A stretch of 64,000 nucleotides of DNA from Micromonospora sp. NBC_01740 (GTDB lineage Bacteria; Actinomycetota; Actinomycetes; Mycobacteriales; Micromonosporaceae): positions 6,758,001-6,822,000 of the forward strand of contig NZ_CP109150.1 of NCBI RefSeq assembly GCF_035920365.1, in the 5' to 3' direction. Below the pieces are notes generated by a model. That model made no database searches. It saw only the letters and a program-made list of their open reading frames with translations, and was not told the origin of the DNA. The position numbers were made by a program, and so were the translations under genes. This document shows positions 8,869 through 16,677 of the stretch, one piece after another. Each line of letters starts with the position of its first letter. Position 1 is the stretch's first letter.

Positions 8869-10326
8869 TCAGGCGATGACCGCCGGTTCCCGCCACTGCG
8901 TCCGGCCGCCCCGGTCCAGGTCGTACCGGACGGCGGCGATGCGGCCGACCGCCTCGACCAGGTCGGCGGCCGGCAGGGTGAACGGCAGCCGCAGGAAGCG
9001 CTCCAACGTGCCGTCCAGGCCGAACCGGGGACCGGGCGCCAGGCGTACGCCGACCTCCTCGGCGGCCCGGGCCAGCGCGCTGGAGATCGGCCCGTCGAGT
9101 TCGGCCCAGAGGGTCACCCCGCCGTGCGGGACGGTGACCCGCCACTCGGGCAGGCGCTGCGCGAGCGCGGCGAGCAGCGCGTCGCGCTGGACGGTGAGCT
9201 GGGCCTGCCGGGCGGCGACGATGCCCGGCGCGTCGGCGAGCAGGTGGACCGCGACCAGCTGGTCCAGGACCGGGCTGGCCATGTCGACGCCGACGCGGGC
9301 GGCGGCGAGCCGCTGCACCTGCGGGGCGGAGGCGCGGACCCAGCCGATCCGCAGGCCGCCCCAGAACGGCTTGCTCATGCCGCCGATGGTGATCACCCGG
9401 GAGTGCCGGTCGAAGCTGGCGGTGGGCGGGGGCAGCACCGTCCCGTCCAGCGGCAGGTCCACGAAGGACTCGTCGACGATCAGGTCGGTGCCGACGGCGT
9501 GCGCGGTGGCCACCACCCGCTCGCGCAGCGCGGCCGACATCAGGTGACCGGTCGGGTTCTGGAAGTCCGGGATCAGGTACGCCAGCTTGGGCCTTGCCTG
9601 CCGGAGGGCGCCGAGCAGCAGGTCGGCGTCCCACCCGGGCTCCTCGACGGCCAGGCCGTGGGTGGTGATCCGGGCCCGGCGCGCGGCCAGCGCGGCCAGC
9701 GCGTTCGGATAGCTGGGCGCCTCGACCAGCACGTTGCCGCCGGGGGCGAGGGCCAGCCGGAGCACCAGGTCGAGGGCGTGCTGGGTGCCGTTGGTGACCA
9801 TGATCTGGTCAGGTGAGGTGGGCAGGCCCCGGTCGGTGTACGCGCGGGCCACCGCCTCGCGCAGCTCGATGATCCCGGTCGGGTGGTAGCCGGCGCCGCC
9901 CAGGTAGCGGGGCAGGTCCTCGGCCGCCGCGCGGGCGGCCGGCAGCAGCTCGGGCGGCGCGGCGAGCGCGGCGACCCCGAGGTCGATCATGTCGCGGTCG
10001 TCCAGCGGGGTCCAGAGCCCGGTGCTCGCCACCCGGTGGGTGCCCGGGAGCATCGTCCAGCTGCCCGCACCCCGCCGGCTGGCGAGGTGCCCGCTCTCCC
10101 GCAGCTCCCGGTACGCCGCCGTGACCGTGGTCCGGCTGATCTTCAGCGCCTCGGCCAGCTCCCGCTCGGCGGGCAGCCGCACGCCCAGCGGCAGCCGGCC
10201 GTCGGCGAGCAGGCCGCGTACGGCACCGGCGAGGGCGGCGTAGTCGGGGCTGCGCCGGCGGCCGGGAAGCGCATGCCACTGACCGAGGAGCCGGGCCAAT
10301 TGGACACCCCGAACCTGACTCGTCAT
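8869..10326 (-). CDS. MocR/PdxR-type transcriptional regulator (GntR wHTH + aminotransferase fold)
   Basis: 485 residues. The N-terminal GntR winged helix (about 20-95) includes RLPAERELAEALKISRTTVT. The rest is a fold-type I aminotransferase domain with the PLP-binding lysine in GGMSKPFWGG (about 319), plus DFQNPTGH (about 240) and VDESF (about 280). The ATG at 10326 has GGGAGGAG seven bases upstream; the longer open frame to 10401 is rejected. It diverges from a YczE-like membrane protein with ATTGGC motifs between them. That pairing is the known arrangement of the YczR subgroup of MocR regulators, so control of the divergent gene by PLP or a related ligand is likely. Confidence 0.88.
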   Translation of the reverse strand: MTSQVRGVQLARLLGQWHALPGRRRSPDYAALAGAVRGLLADGRLPLGVRLPAERELAEALKISRTTVTAAYRELRESGHLASRRGAGSWTMLPGTHRVASTGLWTPLDDRDMIDLGVAALAAPPELLPAARAAAEDLPRYLGGAGYHPTGIIELREAVARAYTDRGLPTSPDQIMVTNGTQHALDLVLRLALAPGGNVLVEAPSYPNALAALAARRARITTHGLAVEEPGWDADLLLGALRQARPKLAYLIPDFQNPTGHLMSAALRERVVATAHAVGTDLIVDESFVDLPLDGTVLPPPTASFDRHSRVITIGGMSKPFWGGLRIGWVRASAPQVQRLAAARVGVDMASPVLDQLVAVHLLADAPGIVAARQAQLTVQRDALLAALAQRLPEWRVTVPHGGVTLWAELDGPISSALARAAEEVGVRLAPGPRFGLDGTLERFLRLPFTLPAADLVEAVGRIAAVRYDLDRGGRTQWREPAVIA

Positions 10327-10400
10327 GGCCACTCCTCCCGGATTGGCTCTTACGCTGCGCCAATTGGCCTTTAGCGTGGCATGGGTGACACCGATTGGCA
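10295..10400. promoter_or_regulatory. mocR/yczE operator array (ATTGG(C) repeats)
   Basis: GCCAATTGG occurs at 10295-10303, ATTGGC at 10342-10347, the perfect palindrome GCCAATTGGC at 10359-10368, and CGATTGGCAAT at 10392-10402. ATTGG(C) starts fall at 10299, 10342, 10363 and 10394: spacings of 43, 21 and 31 bases, close to 4, 2 and 3 helical turns. The sites cover both divergent starts, as expected for a MocR regulator that binds direct repeats. Confidence 0.6.
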
Positions 10401-11038
10401 ATCTCCGACATCGTCCCGCGCGGCGGCTGAGCCAGCTCTACGCGGGCCTCGTCCTCTACGGCGTCAGCATGGCTCTGATGATCAACTCGGAGCTGGGCCT
10501 GGACCCGTGGAACGTGTTCCACCAGGGCCTGTCCGAGCTGACCGGCCTCTCCATCGGCACCGTCACCATCGCGGTGGGCGTGCTGGTGCTGCTGCTCTGG
10601 ATACCGCTGCGCCAGCGCCCCGGCCTCGGCACGGTCAGCAACGCGCTGGTGGTCGGGCTGGTGGTCGACGCGACACTCGCGCTGATGCCGGCCGGCGGGT
10701 CGCTGGGCGTACGGGCCGGGATGCTGGTCGCCGGCATCGTGGCCAACGGGGCGGCGACGGGGCTCTACCTCGGCGCCCGCCTCGGACCCGGCCCTCGGGA
10801 CGGCCTGATGACCGGCTACGTCGCCCGCCGGCCCGGCCGCTCGATCCGGCTCGTCCGCACCGTCATCGAGGTCACGGTGCTGGCGCTGGGCTGGCTGCTC
10901 GGCGGGACGGTGGGCGTCGGCACGATCGCGTACGCGCTGGGCATCGGCCCGCTGACCCAGGTCTTCCTGCCGCTGTTCACGGTCCCCGGGCCGCAGGACC
11001 CCGCCCCGGGCCCGGTCGCGCCGCTCCCCGCCACCTGA
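10385..11038 (+). CDS. YczE/YyaS/YitT-family integral membrane protein
   Basis: 217 residues with five to six membrane helices. The early GLVLYGVSMALMINSELGLD and DPWNVFHQGLSELTGLSIGT (about residues 22-60) are typical of YczE-like proteins; a conserved GPRDGLMTG sits near residue 140. The frame is open from 10325, but that start lies inside the MocR gene. GTG 10385 is preferred, giving the usual length; GTG 10376 is the alternative. It is likely controlled by the divergent MocR protein through the shared ATTGGC sites. Transport of a vitamin B6-related or amino compound has been proposed for such pairs, but the function is not established. Confidence 0.8.
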   Translation: MTPIGNLRHRPARRLSQLYAGLVLYGVSMALMINSELGLDPWNVFHQGLSELTGLSIGTVTIAVGVLVLLLWIPLRQRPGLGTVSNALVVGLVVDATLALMPAGGSLGVRAGMLVAGIVANGAATGLYLGARLGPGPRDGLMTGYVARRPGRSIRLVRTVIEVTVLALGWLLGGTVGVGTIAYALGIGPLTQVFLPLFTVPGPQDPAPGPVAPLPAT

Positions 11039-11093
11039 CGCGACCCGGATGCCGGGTGTTCCCTTCGGACGCCACGCCCGGCAGAATCCTCGC

Positions 11094-11555
11094 ATGGGGG
11101 AGAACGGATGGCGCTGGACCGATGCCTGGATCTTCGTCTCGGTGGTGATCGCCAGCGGTGCGGGACGGCACCGCCGCGCGGCGGCCAGCCGCCGCCCCGA
11201 GGGCGTACGCCTCGCCGACGTGATCTCCACCGCCGACCATCTCAACCAGGCGATCCCCGAGCGGCACGAGGTGGAGGCTGCGGTCCGTCGCCTCGTCGGG
11301 GCCGGGCTGGTCAGCGTCACCGACGGCTGGTTCCGGATCACCACCGACGGTGAGCGCCTCTGGCGCACCAGGCCGAACGCCGGGCTGGCCACCACGGTGG
11401 ACACCGTGCAGGGCGTCCTGGTCCGGCGGCACGCCCCCGTCAGCGCCGACTGGCACCTGGACGAGGCCGACCACGCCGCCGCCGTGCAGGAGTACGTGGT
11501 GCGTTCGATCCCGGCGCCCCGGCGCTCCCCCGAGAACCGGTCCCGCCGCGACTGA
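11094..11555 (+). CDS. Hypothetical protein, winged-helix-like
   Basis: 153 residues. I do not recognise a named family. The N-terminus MGENGWRWTDAWIFVSVVIA is moderately hydrophobic. Residues about 40-90 (GVRLADVISTADHLNQAIPE, then VRRLVGAGLVSVTDGWFRIT) read like a winged helix in which the last segment would be the wing, and Micromonosporaceae have small proteins of this kind with no assigned role. CAGAAT at 11082-11087 lies six bases before ATG 11094, which suggests a leaderless transcript; the upstream ATG at 11049 is therefore rejected. It converges on hisF across a tandem repeat. Confidence 0.6.
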   Translation: MGENGWRWTDAWIFVSVVIASGAGRHRRAAASRRPEGVRLADVISTADHLNQAIPERHEVEAAVRRLVGAGLVSVTDGWFRITTDGERLWRTRPNAGLATTVDTVQGVLVRRHAPVSADWHLDEADHAAAVQEYVVRSIPAPRRSPENRSRRD

Positions 11556-11578
11556 GCGGGCACCGACGGGCCGGGCAG

Positions 11579-11656
11579 GCCGGAGGGACCGGGCGGATCA
11601 CGCGGCCGGAGGGACCGGCCGGATCACGCGGCCGGGCGGACCGGGCGGATTGCGCG
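11579..11656. repeat. Three-copy 26-bp tandem repeat
   Basis: Units 11579-11604, 11605-11630 and 11631-11656. The consensus begins GCCGGAGGGACC and ends GGATCACGCG; the first two copies differ at one base, the third at several. The array fills the convergent gap and stops five bases before the hisF stop codon. Confidence 0.85.
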
Positions 11657-11661
11657 GGCGG

Positions 11662-12429
11662 TCAGCGGACGGGGTGCCCGGCCCCGCGCAGCGCGTCCTT
11701 GACCTCGGCGACGGACAGCTCGCCGAAGTGGAAGACGCTGGCGGCGAGCACCGCGTCGGCGCCGGCGCCGATCGCCGGCGCGAAGTGCGCCACCTCGCCC
11801 GCGCCGCCGCTGGCCACCACCGGCACGTCCACCACCCGGCGCACCGCGCCGATGAGTTCGAGGTCGAAGCCGGTCTTGGTGCCGTCGGCGTCCATCGAGT
11901 TCAGCAGGATCTCGCCCGCGCCCAGCTCGGCGCCGCGCCGGGCCCACTCGACCGCGTCCAGCCCGGTGCCGCGCCGACCGCCGTGGGTGGTCACCTCGAA
12001 ACCGCTGGGCGTGCCGCTGCCGGGCGCCCGCCGCACGTCGAGCGAGAGCACCAGCACCTGCCGGCCGAAGCGGTCGGCGATCTCGGCGATCAGCTCGGGG
12101 CGGGCGATGGCGGCGGTGTTCACCCCGACCTTGTCCGCGCCGGCGCGCAGCAGGGTGTCGACGTCGGCGACCTGCCGGACGCCACCGCCGACGGTCAGCG
12201 GGATGAAGACCGACTCCGCCGTGCGGCGGACCACGTCGAGCATCGTGCCCCGGTCGCTGGAGGAGGCGGTGACGTCGAGGAAGGTCAGCTCGTCCGCGCC
12301 GGCCCGGTCGTACGCCGCCGCCAGTTCCACCGGGTCGCCGGCGTCGCGCAGGTCGAGGAAGTTGACCCCCTTGACCACCCGACCGGCGTCCACGTCGAGA
12401 CACGGGATGACCCGCACCGCCACCGTCAT
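11662..12429 (-). CDS. hisF: Imidazole glycerol phosphate synthase, cyclase subunit HisF
   Basis: 255 residues, a complete (beta/alpha)8 barrel. It uses ammonia from HisH to convert PRFAR into imidazole glycerol phosphate and AICAR. The two catalytic aspartates are in VIPCLDVD (Asp about 11) and VLSLDVRR (about 130); phosphate-binding loops are TVGGGVR (about 80) and VVASGGAGE (about 200). It is separated from the rest of the his operon by the ohrR-ohr-oxidoreductase unit and has its own leaderless promoter (TAGGCT six bases before the ATG). Confidence 0.97.
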   Translation of the reverse strand: MTVAVRVIPCLDVDAGRVVKGVNFLDLRDAGDPVELAAAYDRAGADELTFLDVTASSSDRGTMLDVVRRTAESVFIPLTVGGGVRQVADVDTLLRAGADKVGVNTAAIARPELIAEIADRFGRQVLVLSLDVRRAPGSGTPSGFEVTTHGGRRGTGLDAVEWARRGAELGAGEILLNSMDADGTKTGFDLELIGAVRRVVDVPVVASGGAGEVAHFAPAIGAGADAVLAASVFHFGELSVAEVKDALRGAGHPVR

Positions 12430-12441
12430 GCCGCGAGCCTA
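12430..12441 (-). promoter_or_regulatory. Leaderless hisF promoter (-10 TAGGCT)
   Basis: On the minus strand TAGGCT (12441-12436) is followed by six bases and then ATG at 12429. No Shine-Dalgarno is present. This supports transcription of hisF independently of the upstream oxidoreductase. Confidence 0.6.
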
Positions 12442-12456
12442 TCCCTCCCGGCACCG

Positions 12457-12487
12457 GCGGTGACCGGCCGGTACGGCCGGTCACCGC
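12457..12487 (-). terminator. Perfect 14-bp hairpin terminating the ohr unit
   Basis: GCGGTGACCGGCCG (12457-12470) pairs perfectly with 12474-12487 around a 3-base GTA loop. It lies 40 bases past the oxidoreductase stop codon and just upstream of the hisF promoter. Confidence 0.75.
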
Positions 12488-12526
12488 GGTCGACGGGGGT
12501 CCCCCACGCCGGAGAAGTGGCCTCGC

Positions 12527-13528
12527 TCACACCCGGACGAGCATCTTGCCCAGGTTCTCGCCGCGCAGCAGGCCGAGGAACGCCTCCGGGGCGTTCTCGA
12601 TGCCGTCGACGACCGTCTCGTCGTACGAGACCCTGCCGTCGCGCAGCCAGCCGGCCATCTCGCGCACGAACTCGTCGCGCAGGTGGCCGTGGTCGCCGAC
12701 CAGGAACCCGCGCAGGGTGAGCCGCTTGCCGATGACCAGCGCCAGGTTGCGCGGCGCGGCCGGGGGCTCGGTGTCGTTGTACTGCGCGATCATGCCGCAG
12801 ATCGCGGCCCGGCCGTGCACCTTCATCGCGGAGATCGCCGCCTCCAGGTGGTCGCCGCCGACGTTGTCGAAGTAGACGTCGACGCCGTCCGGGGCGGCGG
12901 CCTTCAGCGAGTCGCGCACCGGCCCGTCGTGGTAGTCGAACGCGGCGTCGAAGCCCAGCGCGCGCAGCCGCTCGACCTTGGCCGCCGAGCCCGCGCTGCC
13001 GATTACGCGCGCCGCGCCCCGCAGCTTGGCGATCTGGCCGACCAGGCTGCCCACCGCGCCGGCGGCGGCGGAGACGAAGACGGTCTCCCCCGCCTTCATC
13101 CCGGCGACGTCCAGCAGCCCGGCGTACGCGGTCAGGCCGGTCATGCCGAGCACGCTCAGGTAGGCGCTGACCGGGGCGAGGTCGGGGTCGACCTTCCGGG
13201 CGGCCCGCGCGTCGAGCAGCGCGTACTCGCGCCAGCCGAGGCCGTGCAGCACGGTGTCGCCGGGCTGGAGACCCTCGACCTCGCTGGCCACCACCTCGCC
13301 GACCGCCCCACCGTCCAGCGGGGCGTCGAGCGCGAACGGCGGCACGTACGACCTGACGTCGTTCATCCGCCCCCGCATGTACGGGTCGACCGACACGTAC
13401 CGGTTGCGGACCACGACCTGACCCGGGCCGGGGGTGGGCACCTCGGTCTCGACGAGCCGGAAGTTGTCCGCGGTCGGCCAGCCCTGCGGGCGGGCGGCCA
13501 GGTGGATCTCCCGGTTGCGGGTGCTCAC
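12527..13528 (-). CDS. NADP-dependent medium-chain oxidoreductase (PTGR/curcumin-reductase type)
   Basis: 333 residues. It is a zinc-free MDR enzyme: the N-terminal substrate domain includes VSVDPYMRGRM (about 45-55), and the Rossmann domain has SAAAGAVGSLVGQIAK (about 150-165), VIGSAGSAAKVERLR, and DVYFDNVGGDHLEAA (about 215-230). Relatives reduce alpha,beta-unsaturated carbonyls with NADPH. The GTG start at 13528 overlaps the ohr stop by four bases (GTGA), so the two are translationally coupled. Position in an organic-peroxide operon suggests clean-up of lipid-peroxidation enals; that role is inferred. Confidence 0.88.
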   Translation of the reverse strand: MSTRNREIHLAARPQGWPTADNFRLVETEVPTPGPGQVVVRNRYVSVDPYMRGRMNDVRSYVPPFALDAPLDGGAVGEVVASEVEGLQPGDTVLHGLGWREYALLDARAARKVDPDLAPVSAYLSVLGMTGLTAYAGLLDVAGMKAGETVFVSAAAGAVGSLVGQIAKLRGAARVIGSAGSAAKVERLRALGFDAAFDYHDGPVRDSLKAAAPDGVDVYFDNVGGDHLEAAISAMKVHGRAAICGMIAQYNDTEPPAAPRNLALVIGKRLTLRGFLVGDHGHLRDEFVREMAGWLRDGRVSYDETVVDGIENAPEAFLGLLRGENLGKMLVRV

Positions 13529-13950
13529 AGCGCCTCGCGCACGGTGAGGGTGACCTCGACGTTGCCGCGGGTGGCGTTCGAGTACGGGCAGACCTGGTGG
13601 GCCTGCTCGACGACCTGCTCGGCGGCGGCCCGCTCGACGGCCGGGAGGTCGACCAGAAGGGTGACGGCCAGCCCGAAGCCGCCGCTGCCGTTGGCGCCGA
13701 TGCCGACCTCGGCCTCGACGACCGAGCCGGAGACGTCGACCTTCGCCTTGCGGGCGACCAGGCGCAGCGCCGAGTGGAAGCAGGCGGCGTAGCCGGCCGC
13801 GAAGAGCTGCTCGGGGTTGGCGGCGCCGCCGGCGCCACCCATCTCCTTCGGCACGGCCAGGTCGAGCTCGACGGTGCCGTCGGAGGTGCGGACGTGGCCG
13901 TCCCGACCGTCCCCGGTGGCCCGGGCGGACGCGGTGTAGAGCACCTGCAT
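13525..13950 (-). CDS. ohr: Organic hydroperoxide resistance peroxidase Ohr
   Basis: 141 residues, the standard Ohr length. It is an OsmC-fold, thiol-dependent peroxidase that reduces organic and fatty-acid hydroperoxides. The two redox cysteines are in GYAACFHSAL (about 60) and QVCPYSNATRGN (about 125). The start MQVLYTASA matches the family; GTG 13959 three codons upstream is possible but too near the AAGGAG. It starts five bases after the ohrR stop and overlaps the oxidoreductase by four bases. Confidence 0.95.
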   Translation of the reverse strand: MQVLYTASARATGDGRDGHVRTSDGTVELDLAVPKEMGGAGGAANPEQLFAAGYAACFHSALRLVARKAKVDVSGSVVEAEVGIGANGSGGFGLAVTLLVDLPAVERAAAEQVVEQAHQVCPYSNATRGNVEVTLTVREAL

Positions 13951-13955
13951 GGTGG

Positions 13956-14399
13956 TCACTGCTCCTTCTGTCGGTGGATCGTCTCGGTGACCCGGGTGAG
14001 GGTGTCGCGCAGGGCGACCAGCTCCGCCTCGGTGAGGCCCGTGGCACGGGCGACCCGCAGCGGCACCTCGTCCATCCGGTGCCGCAGGGCCCGCCCGTCG
14101 CCGGTCAGGCCCACCTCCACCCGCCGCTCGTCGCGCGCCGACCGGGTCCGGACGACCAGCCCCGCCCCCTCCAGCCGCTTGAGCAGCGGGGAGAGCGTGC
14201 CGGAGTCCAGTCGCAGGGCGGCGCCGAGCTCGGAGACCGTGGGGGCGTCGTCGCGCTCCCAGAGCACCAGCAGCACCAGGTACTGCGGGTAGGTCAGGCC
14301 GAACTCGTCGAGGACGGGCCGGTAGACGTCGGTGAGGGCGCGCGACGCGGCGTAGAGCGCGAAGCACACCTGCCGGCGCAGTACCAGATGGTCGGTCAC
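13956..14399 (-). CDS. ohrR: MarR-family organic peroxide sensor OhrR
   Basis: 147 residues. The N-terminal RRQVCFALYAASRAL places a single reactive Cys at about residue 12, the peroxide-sensing Cys of OhrR. The winged helix follows (VSELGAALRLDSGTLSPLLKR, about 55-75; RSARDERRVEVGLT wing, about 86-99). Oxidation of the Cys releases the operator. GTG 14399 lies six bases downstream of a -10 box, so the mRNA is probably leaderless. It is the first gene of the ohrR-ohr-oxidoreductase unit and likely represses it. Confidence 0.92.
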   Translation of the reverse strand: MTDHLVLRRQVCFALYAASRALTDVYRPVLDEFGLTYPQYLVLLVLWERDDAPTVSELGAALRLDSGTLSPLLKRLEGAGLVVRTRSARDERRVEVGLTGDGRALRHRMDEVPLRVARATGLTEAELVALRDTLTRVTETIHRQKEQ

Positions 14400-14405
14400 C
14401 GGGGA

Positions 14406-14434
14406 ACCGTAGCGCGCGATTAGATTGTGCGCAA
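14406..14434 (-). promoter_or_regulatory. ohrR promoter with probable OhrR operator in the spacer
   Basis: On the minus strand TTGCGC (14434-14429), a 17-base spacer, and TACGGT (14411-14406), then six bases to the GTG. The spacer carries the AT-rich ACAATCTAATCG in a very GC-rich context, resembling the AT-rich inverted repeats bound by OhrR. Operator identity is inferred. Confidence 0.6.
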
Positions 14435-14492
14435 CCGATCAGGTCGCGACGCGGCGCGTCGGGCGGCACCGTCTCGGCGCGCTTCCCGGGGC

Positions 14493-14882
14493 TCAGCGGT
14501 CGCCGAGGTACGCCTCCAACTCCACCTCGACCAGATGGTCCGGGTCGAGCAGGCCGGCCACCACCACCATGGTGGCCGCCGGACGGACCGCGCCGAAGAC
14601 CACGTTGTGCGCCCGGCCCACCTCGTCGGCGTACGTCCGGTCGGTGACGTACATCCGGGTCCGCACCACGTCCCCGGGCTCCGCGCCCACCTCGGCGAGC
14701 GCGTCCAGGCCGATCCGCAGGGCCTGCGCGGTCTGCGCCGCCGCGTCCCCGACGTGGGTGACCACGCCGTCCACCGTCGAGGTGCAGCCGGCCGTCCAGG
14801 CCAGGTCGCCGGCCCGGACGACCCGGCAGTAGCCGTACACCGACTCCCAGGGGCCGCCCGAGCCGAGCCGCGTGACGGTCAC
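14493..14882 (-). CDS. RidA-family enamine/imine deaminase
   Basis: 129 residues of the YjgF/YER057c/UK114 fold. The trimer-interface motifs are visible as AGCTSTVDG (about 31-39) and [16 protein letters not shown] (about 73-88), which contains the Arg that binds the substrate carboxylate. RidA proteins hydrolyse reactive enamines formed by PLP enzymes. The GTG start overlaps the hisA stop by four bases, so this is the last gene of the his operon. It could protect the PLP enzyme HisC or other transaminases; the assignment to a RidA subgroup is uncertain. Confidence 0.85.
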   Translation of the reverse strand: MTVTRLGSGGPWESVYGYCRVVRAGDLAWTAGCTSTVDGVVTHVGDAAAQTAQALRIGLDALAEVGAEPGDVVRTRMYVTDRTYADEVGRAHNVVFGAVRPAATMVVVAGLLDPDHLVEVELEAYLGDR

Positions 14883-15604
14883 GCCGCCGCCAGGGTTTCC
14901 AGCGCCTGCGCCACGGTGAAGGCGCCCGCGTACAGGGCCTTGCCGGCGATCACGCCCTCCACCCCGATCGGCTCCAGGGTGGCCAGCGCCCGCAGGTCGT
15001 CCAGGGTGGAGACGCCGCCCGAGGCGATCACCGGGGCGTCGGTGCGGGCGCAGACCTCGCGCAGCAGGTCCAGGTTCGGCCCGCGCATGGTGCCGTCCTT
15101 GGTGATGTCGGTGACGACGTACCGCGCCGCGCCCGCCTTGTCGAGCCGCTCCAGCACCTCGAAGAGGTCGCCGCCGTCACGCGTCCAGCCCCGGGCGGAG
15201 AGGGTACGGCCCCGCACGTCGAGCCCGATCGCCACCCGGTCGCCGTACTCCCCGCACACCCGGTCGCACCAGACCGGATCCTCCAGGGCGGCGGTGCCGA
15301 TGTTCACCCGGGCGGCGCCCGTGCCGAGCGCGGCGTGCAGCGACTCGTCGTCGCGGATGCCGCCGGACAGCTCCACCTTCACGTCGAGCTGCCGCACCAC
15401 CTCGGCCAGCAGGTGCGCGTTGGAGCCCCGGCCGAACGCGGCGTCGAGATCGACCAGGTGGATCCACTCGGCGCCGTCCCGCTGCCACGCGAGGGCGGCC
15501 TCCAACGGGTCGCCGTACGTCGTCTCGCTGCCGGCGGCTCCCTGCACGAGTCGGACGGCCTGGCCGTCGGCGACGTCCACGGCGGGCAACAGGGTGAGGC
15601 TCAC
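14879..15604 (-). CDS. priA: Phosphoribosyl isomerase PriA (HisA/TrpF)
   Basis: 241 residues, (beta/alpha)8 barrel. It isomerises ProFAR to PRFAR for histidine and, in actinobacterial PriA, also phosphoribosyl anthranilate for tryptophan. [10 protein letters not shown] (catalytic Asp about 10) and TDITKDGTM (second Asp about 173) are intact. [11 protein letters not shown] (about 140-150) is the PriA-specific loop whose Arg and Trp adapt the site to both substrates. The start is GTG 15604 with GAGGAGA six bases upstream; the longer frame to 15814 is a read-through into the upstream ORF region. It follows the 107-aa ORF by 17 bases. Confidence 0.93.
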   Translation of the reverse strand: MSLTLLPAVDVADGQAVRLVQGAAGSETTYGDPLEAALAWQRDGAEWIHLVDLDAAFGRGSNAHLLAEVVRQLDVKVELSGGIRDDESLHAALGTGAARVNIGTAALEDPVWCDRVCGEYGDRVAIGLDVRGRTLSARGWTRDGGDLFEVLERLDKAGAARYVVTDITKDGTMRGPNLDLLREVCARTDAPVIASGGVSTLDDLRALATLEPIGVEGVIAGKALYAGAFTVAQALETLAAA

Positions 15605-15621
15605 GGTATTTCTCCTCGAAG

Positions 15622-15945
15622 TCAGGTGCGACGGTCCAGGGCGATCACCACGATCGCCGGCAGTACGAGCAGCAACAGCACGACCAGCGCGATGCGCAGC
15701 GCCAGATCGTCGACGAGCGACCAGATCAGGACCATCGCCACCAGGGTCAGCAGCACGATGGCGGCCCGCTCGCCGCGACTGTGCCGGGGCAGCCGGCCCG
15801 TCCGCCCCCGGCACAGCGACGGCGTCAACCGGCGGACCAGTGCCCGCCGCCGCGACCGCCGGGCGGTCCGCCGCTCACGGACGGCCCGCTCCCGGGCGAC
15901 CTCGGCCTCCCGGGCCGCCCGGCGCCGGGCCCGCTCCTTGCTCAC
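15622..15945 (-). CDS. Small basic membrane protein in the his operon
   Basis: 107 residues. I do not recognise a family. The first 60 residues are strongly basic and helical ([20 protein letters not shown], followed by an Arg-rich stretch). Two membrane segments follow: [18 protein letters not shown] (about 61-78) and [20 protein letters not shown] (about 82-101). The start codon is GTG at 15945. It lies between hisH and priA on the same strand, 17 bases before priA, so it is probably co-transcribed. A role in histidine synthesis is not implied by the sequence. Confidence 0.7.
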   Translation of the reverse strand: MSKERARRRAAREAEVARERAVRERRTARRSRRRALVRRLTPSLCRGRTGRLPRHSRGERAAIVLLTLVAMVLIWSLVDDLALRIALVVLLLLVLPAIVVIALDRRT

Positions 15946-16044
15946 GGCGTGTCCCGCCGGGGGCGCGGTCGTCCGGGTAGCTGTCGACGCGCGACAGGGC
16001 GGCCGGCGGCGGGCCGGAGCGGGCCCGCCGCACCGGGCAGGCGC

Positions 16045-16677
16045 TCAGTCACCGGTGGGAAGCGTGGCGAGCCAGTTGCGCAGCAGCGCGGCACCGGTGT
16101 CGGCGGACTTCTCCGGGTGGAACTGCGCGGCGCAGAGCGGACCCTGCTCCACGGCCGCCACGAAGTCCGTCCCGTGGTGGGCGGTGGTGACCGTGGCGCC
16201 GGCCTCCGCCAGCGCGCCCGGGTCCCCGACCCCGTACGAGTGCACGAAGTAGAACCGGCTGTCGGCGGGCAGGCCGGCGAAGAGCACCGAACCGGCCGGC
16301 GCCGCGACCGTGTTCCAGCCCATGTGCGGCAGCCGGGGGGCGGCCAGCCTGGTCACCCCGCCGGGCAGCAGCCCGAGCCCCTTGGTCACCACCCCGTGCT
16401 CGTCGCCGTGTTCGAAGAGCACCTGCATGCCCACGCAGATGCCCAGCACCGGACGGCCGGCGGCGACGCGCTCGGCGATCACCGGGCCGGCGCCGAGGGC
16501 CTCGATCCCGGCCATGCAGGCGGCGTACGCGCCCACACCGGGCACCACCAGGCCGTCCGCCTCGGCGGCGGCGGTCAGGTCGTCGGTCACCGTCACGTCC
16601 GCGCCGGCGTGGGCCAGGGCCCGCTCGGCCGAGCGCAGGTTGCCCGACCCGTGGTCGAGCACCACCACTCGGCTCAC
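16045..16677 (-). CDS. hisH: Imidazole glycerol phosphate synthase, glutaminase subunit HisH
   Basis: 210 residues, class I glutamine amidotransferase that feeds ammonia to HisF. The catalytic Cys is in GICVGMQ (about 80); His and Glu are in QFHPEKS (about 187-193). The oxyanion region GVGAY (about 52) is present. GTG 16677 is preferred because GGGGGAGGG lies just upstream and it overlaps the stop of the 57-aa ORF by four bases (GTGA); the upstream in-frame start at 16701 lies inside that ORF. Confidence 0.96.
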   Translation of the reverse strand: MSRVVVLDHGSGNLRSAERALAHAGADVTVTDDLTAAAEADGLVVPGVGAYAACMAGIEALGAGPVIAERVAAGRPVLGICVGMQVLFEHGDEHGVVTKGLGLLPGGVTRLAAPRLPHMGWNTVAAPAGSVLFAGLPADSRFYFVHSYGVGDPGALAEAGATVTTAHHGTDFVAAVEQGPLCAAQFHPEKSADTGAALLRNWLATLPTGD

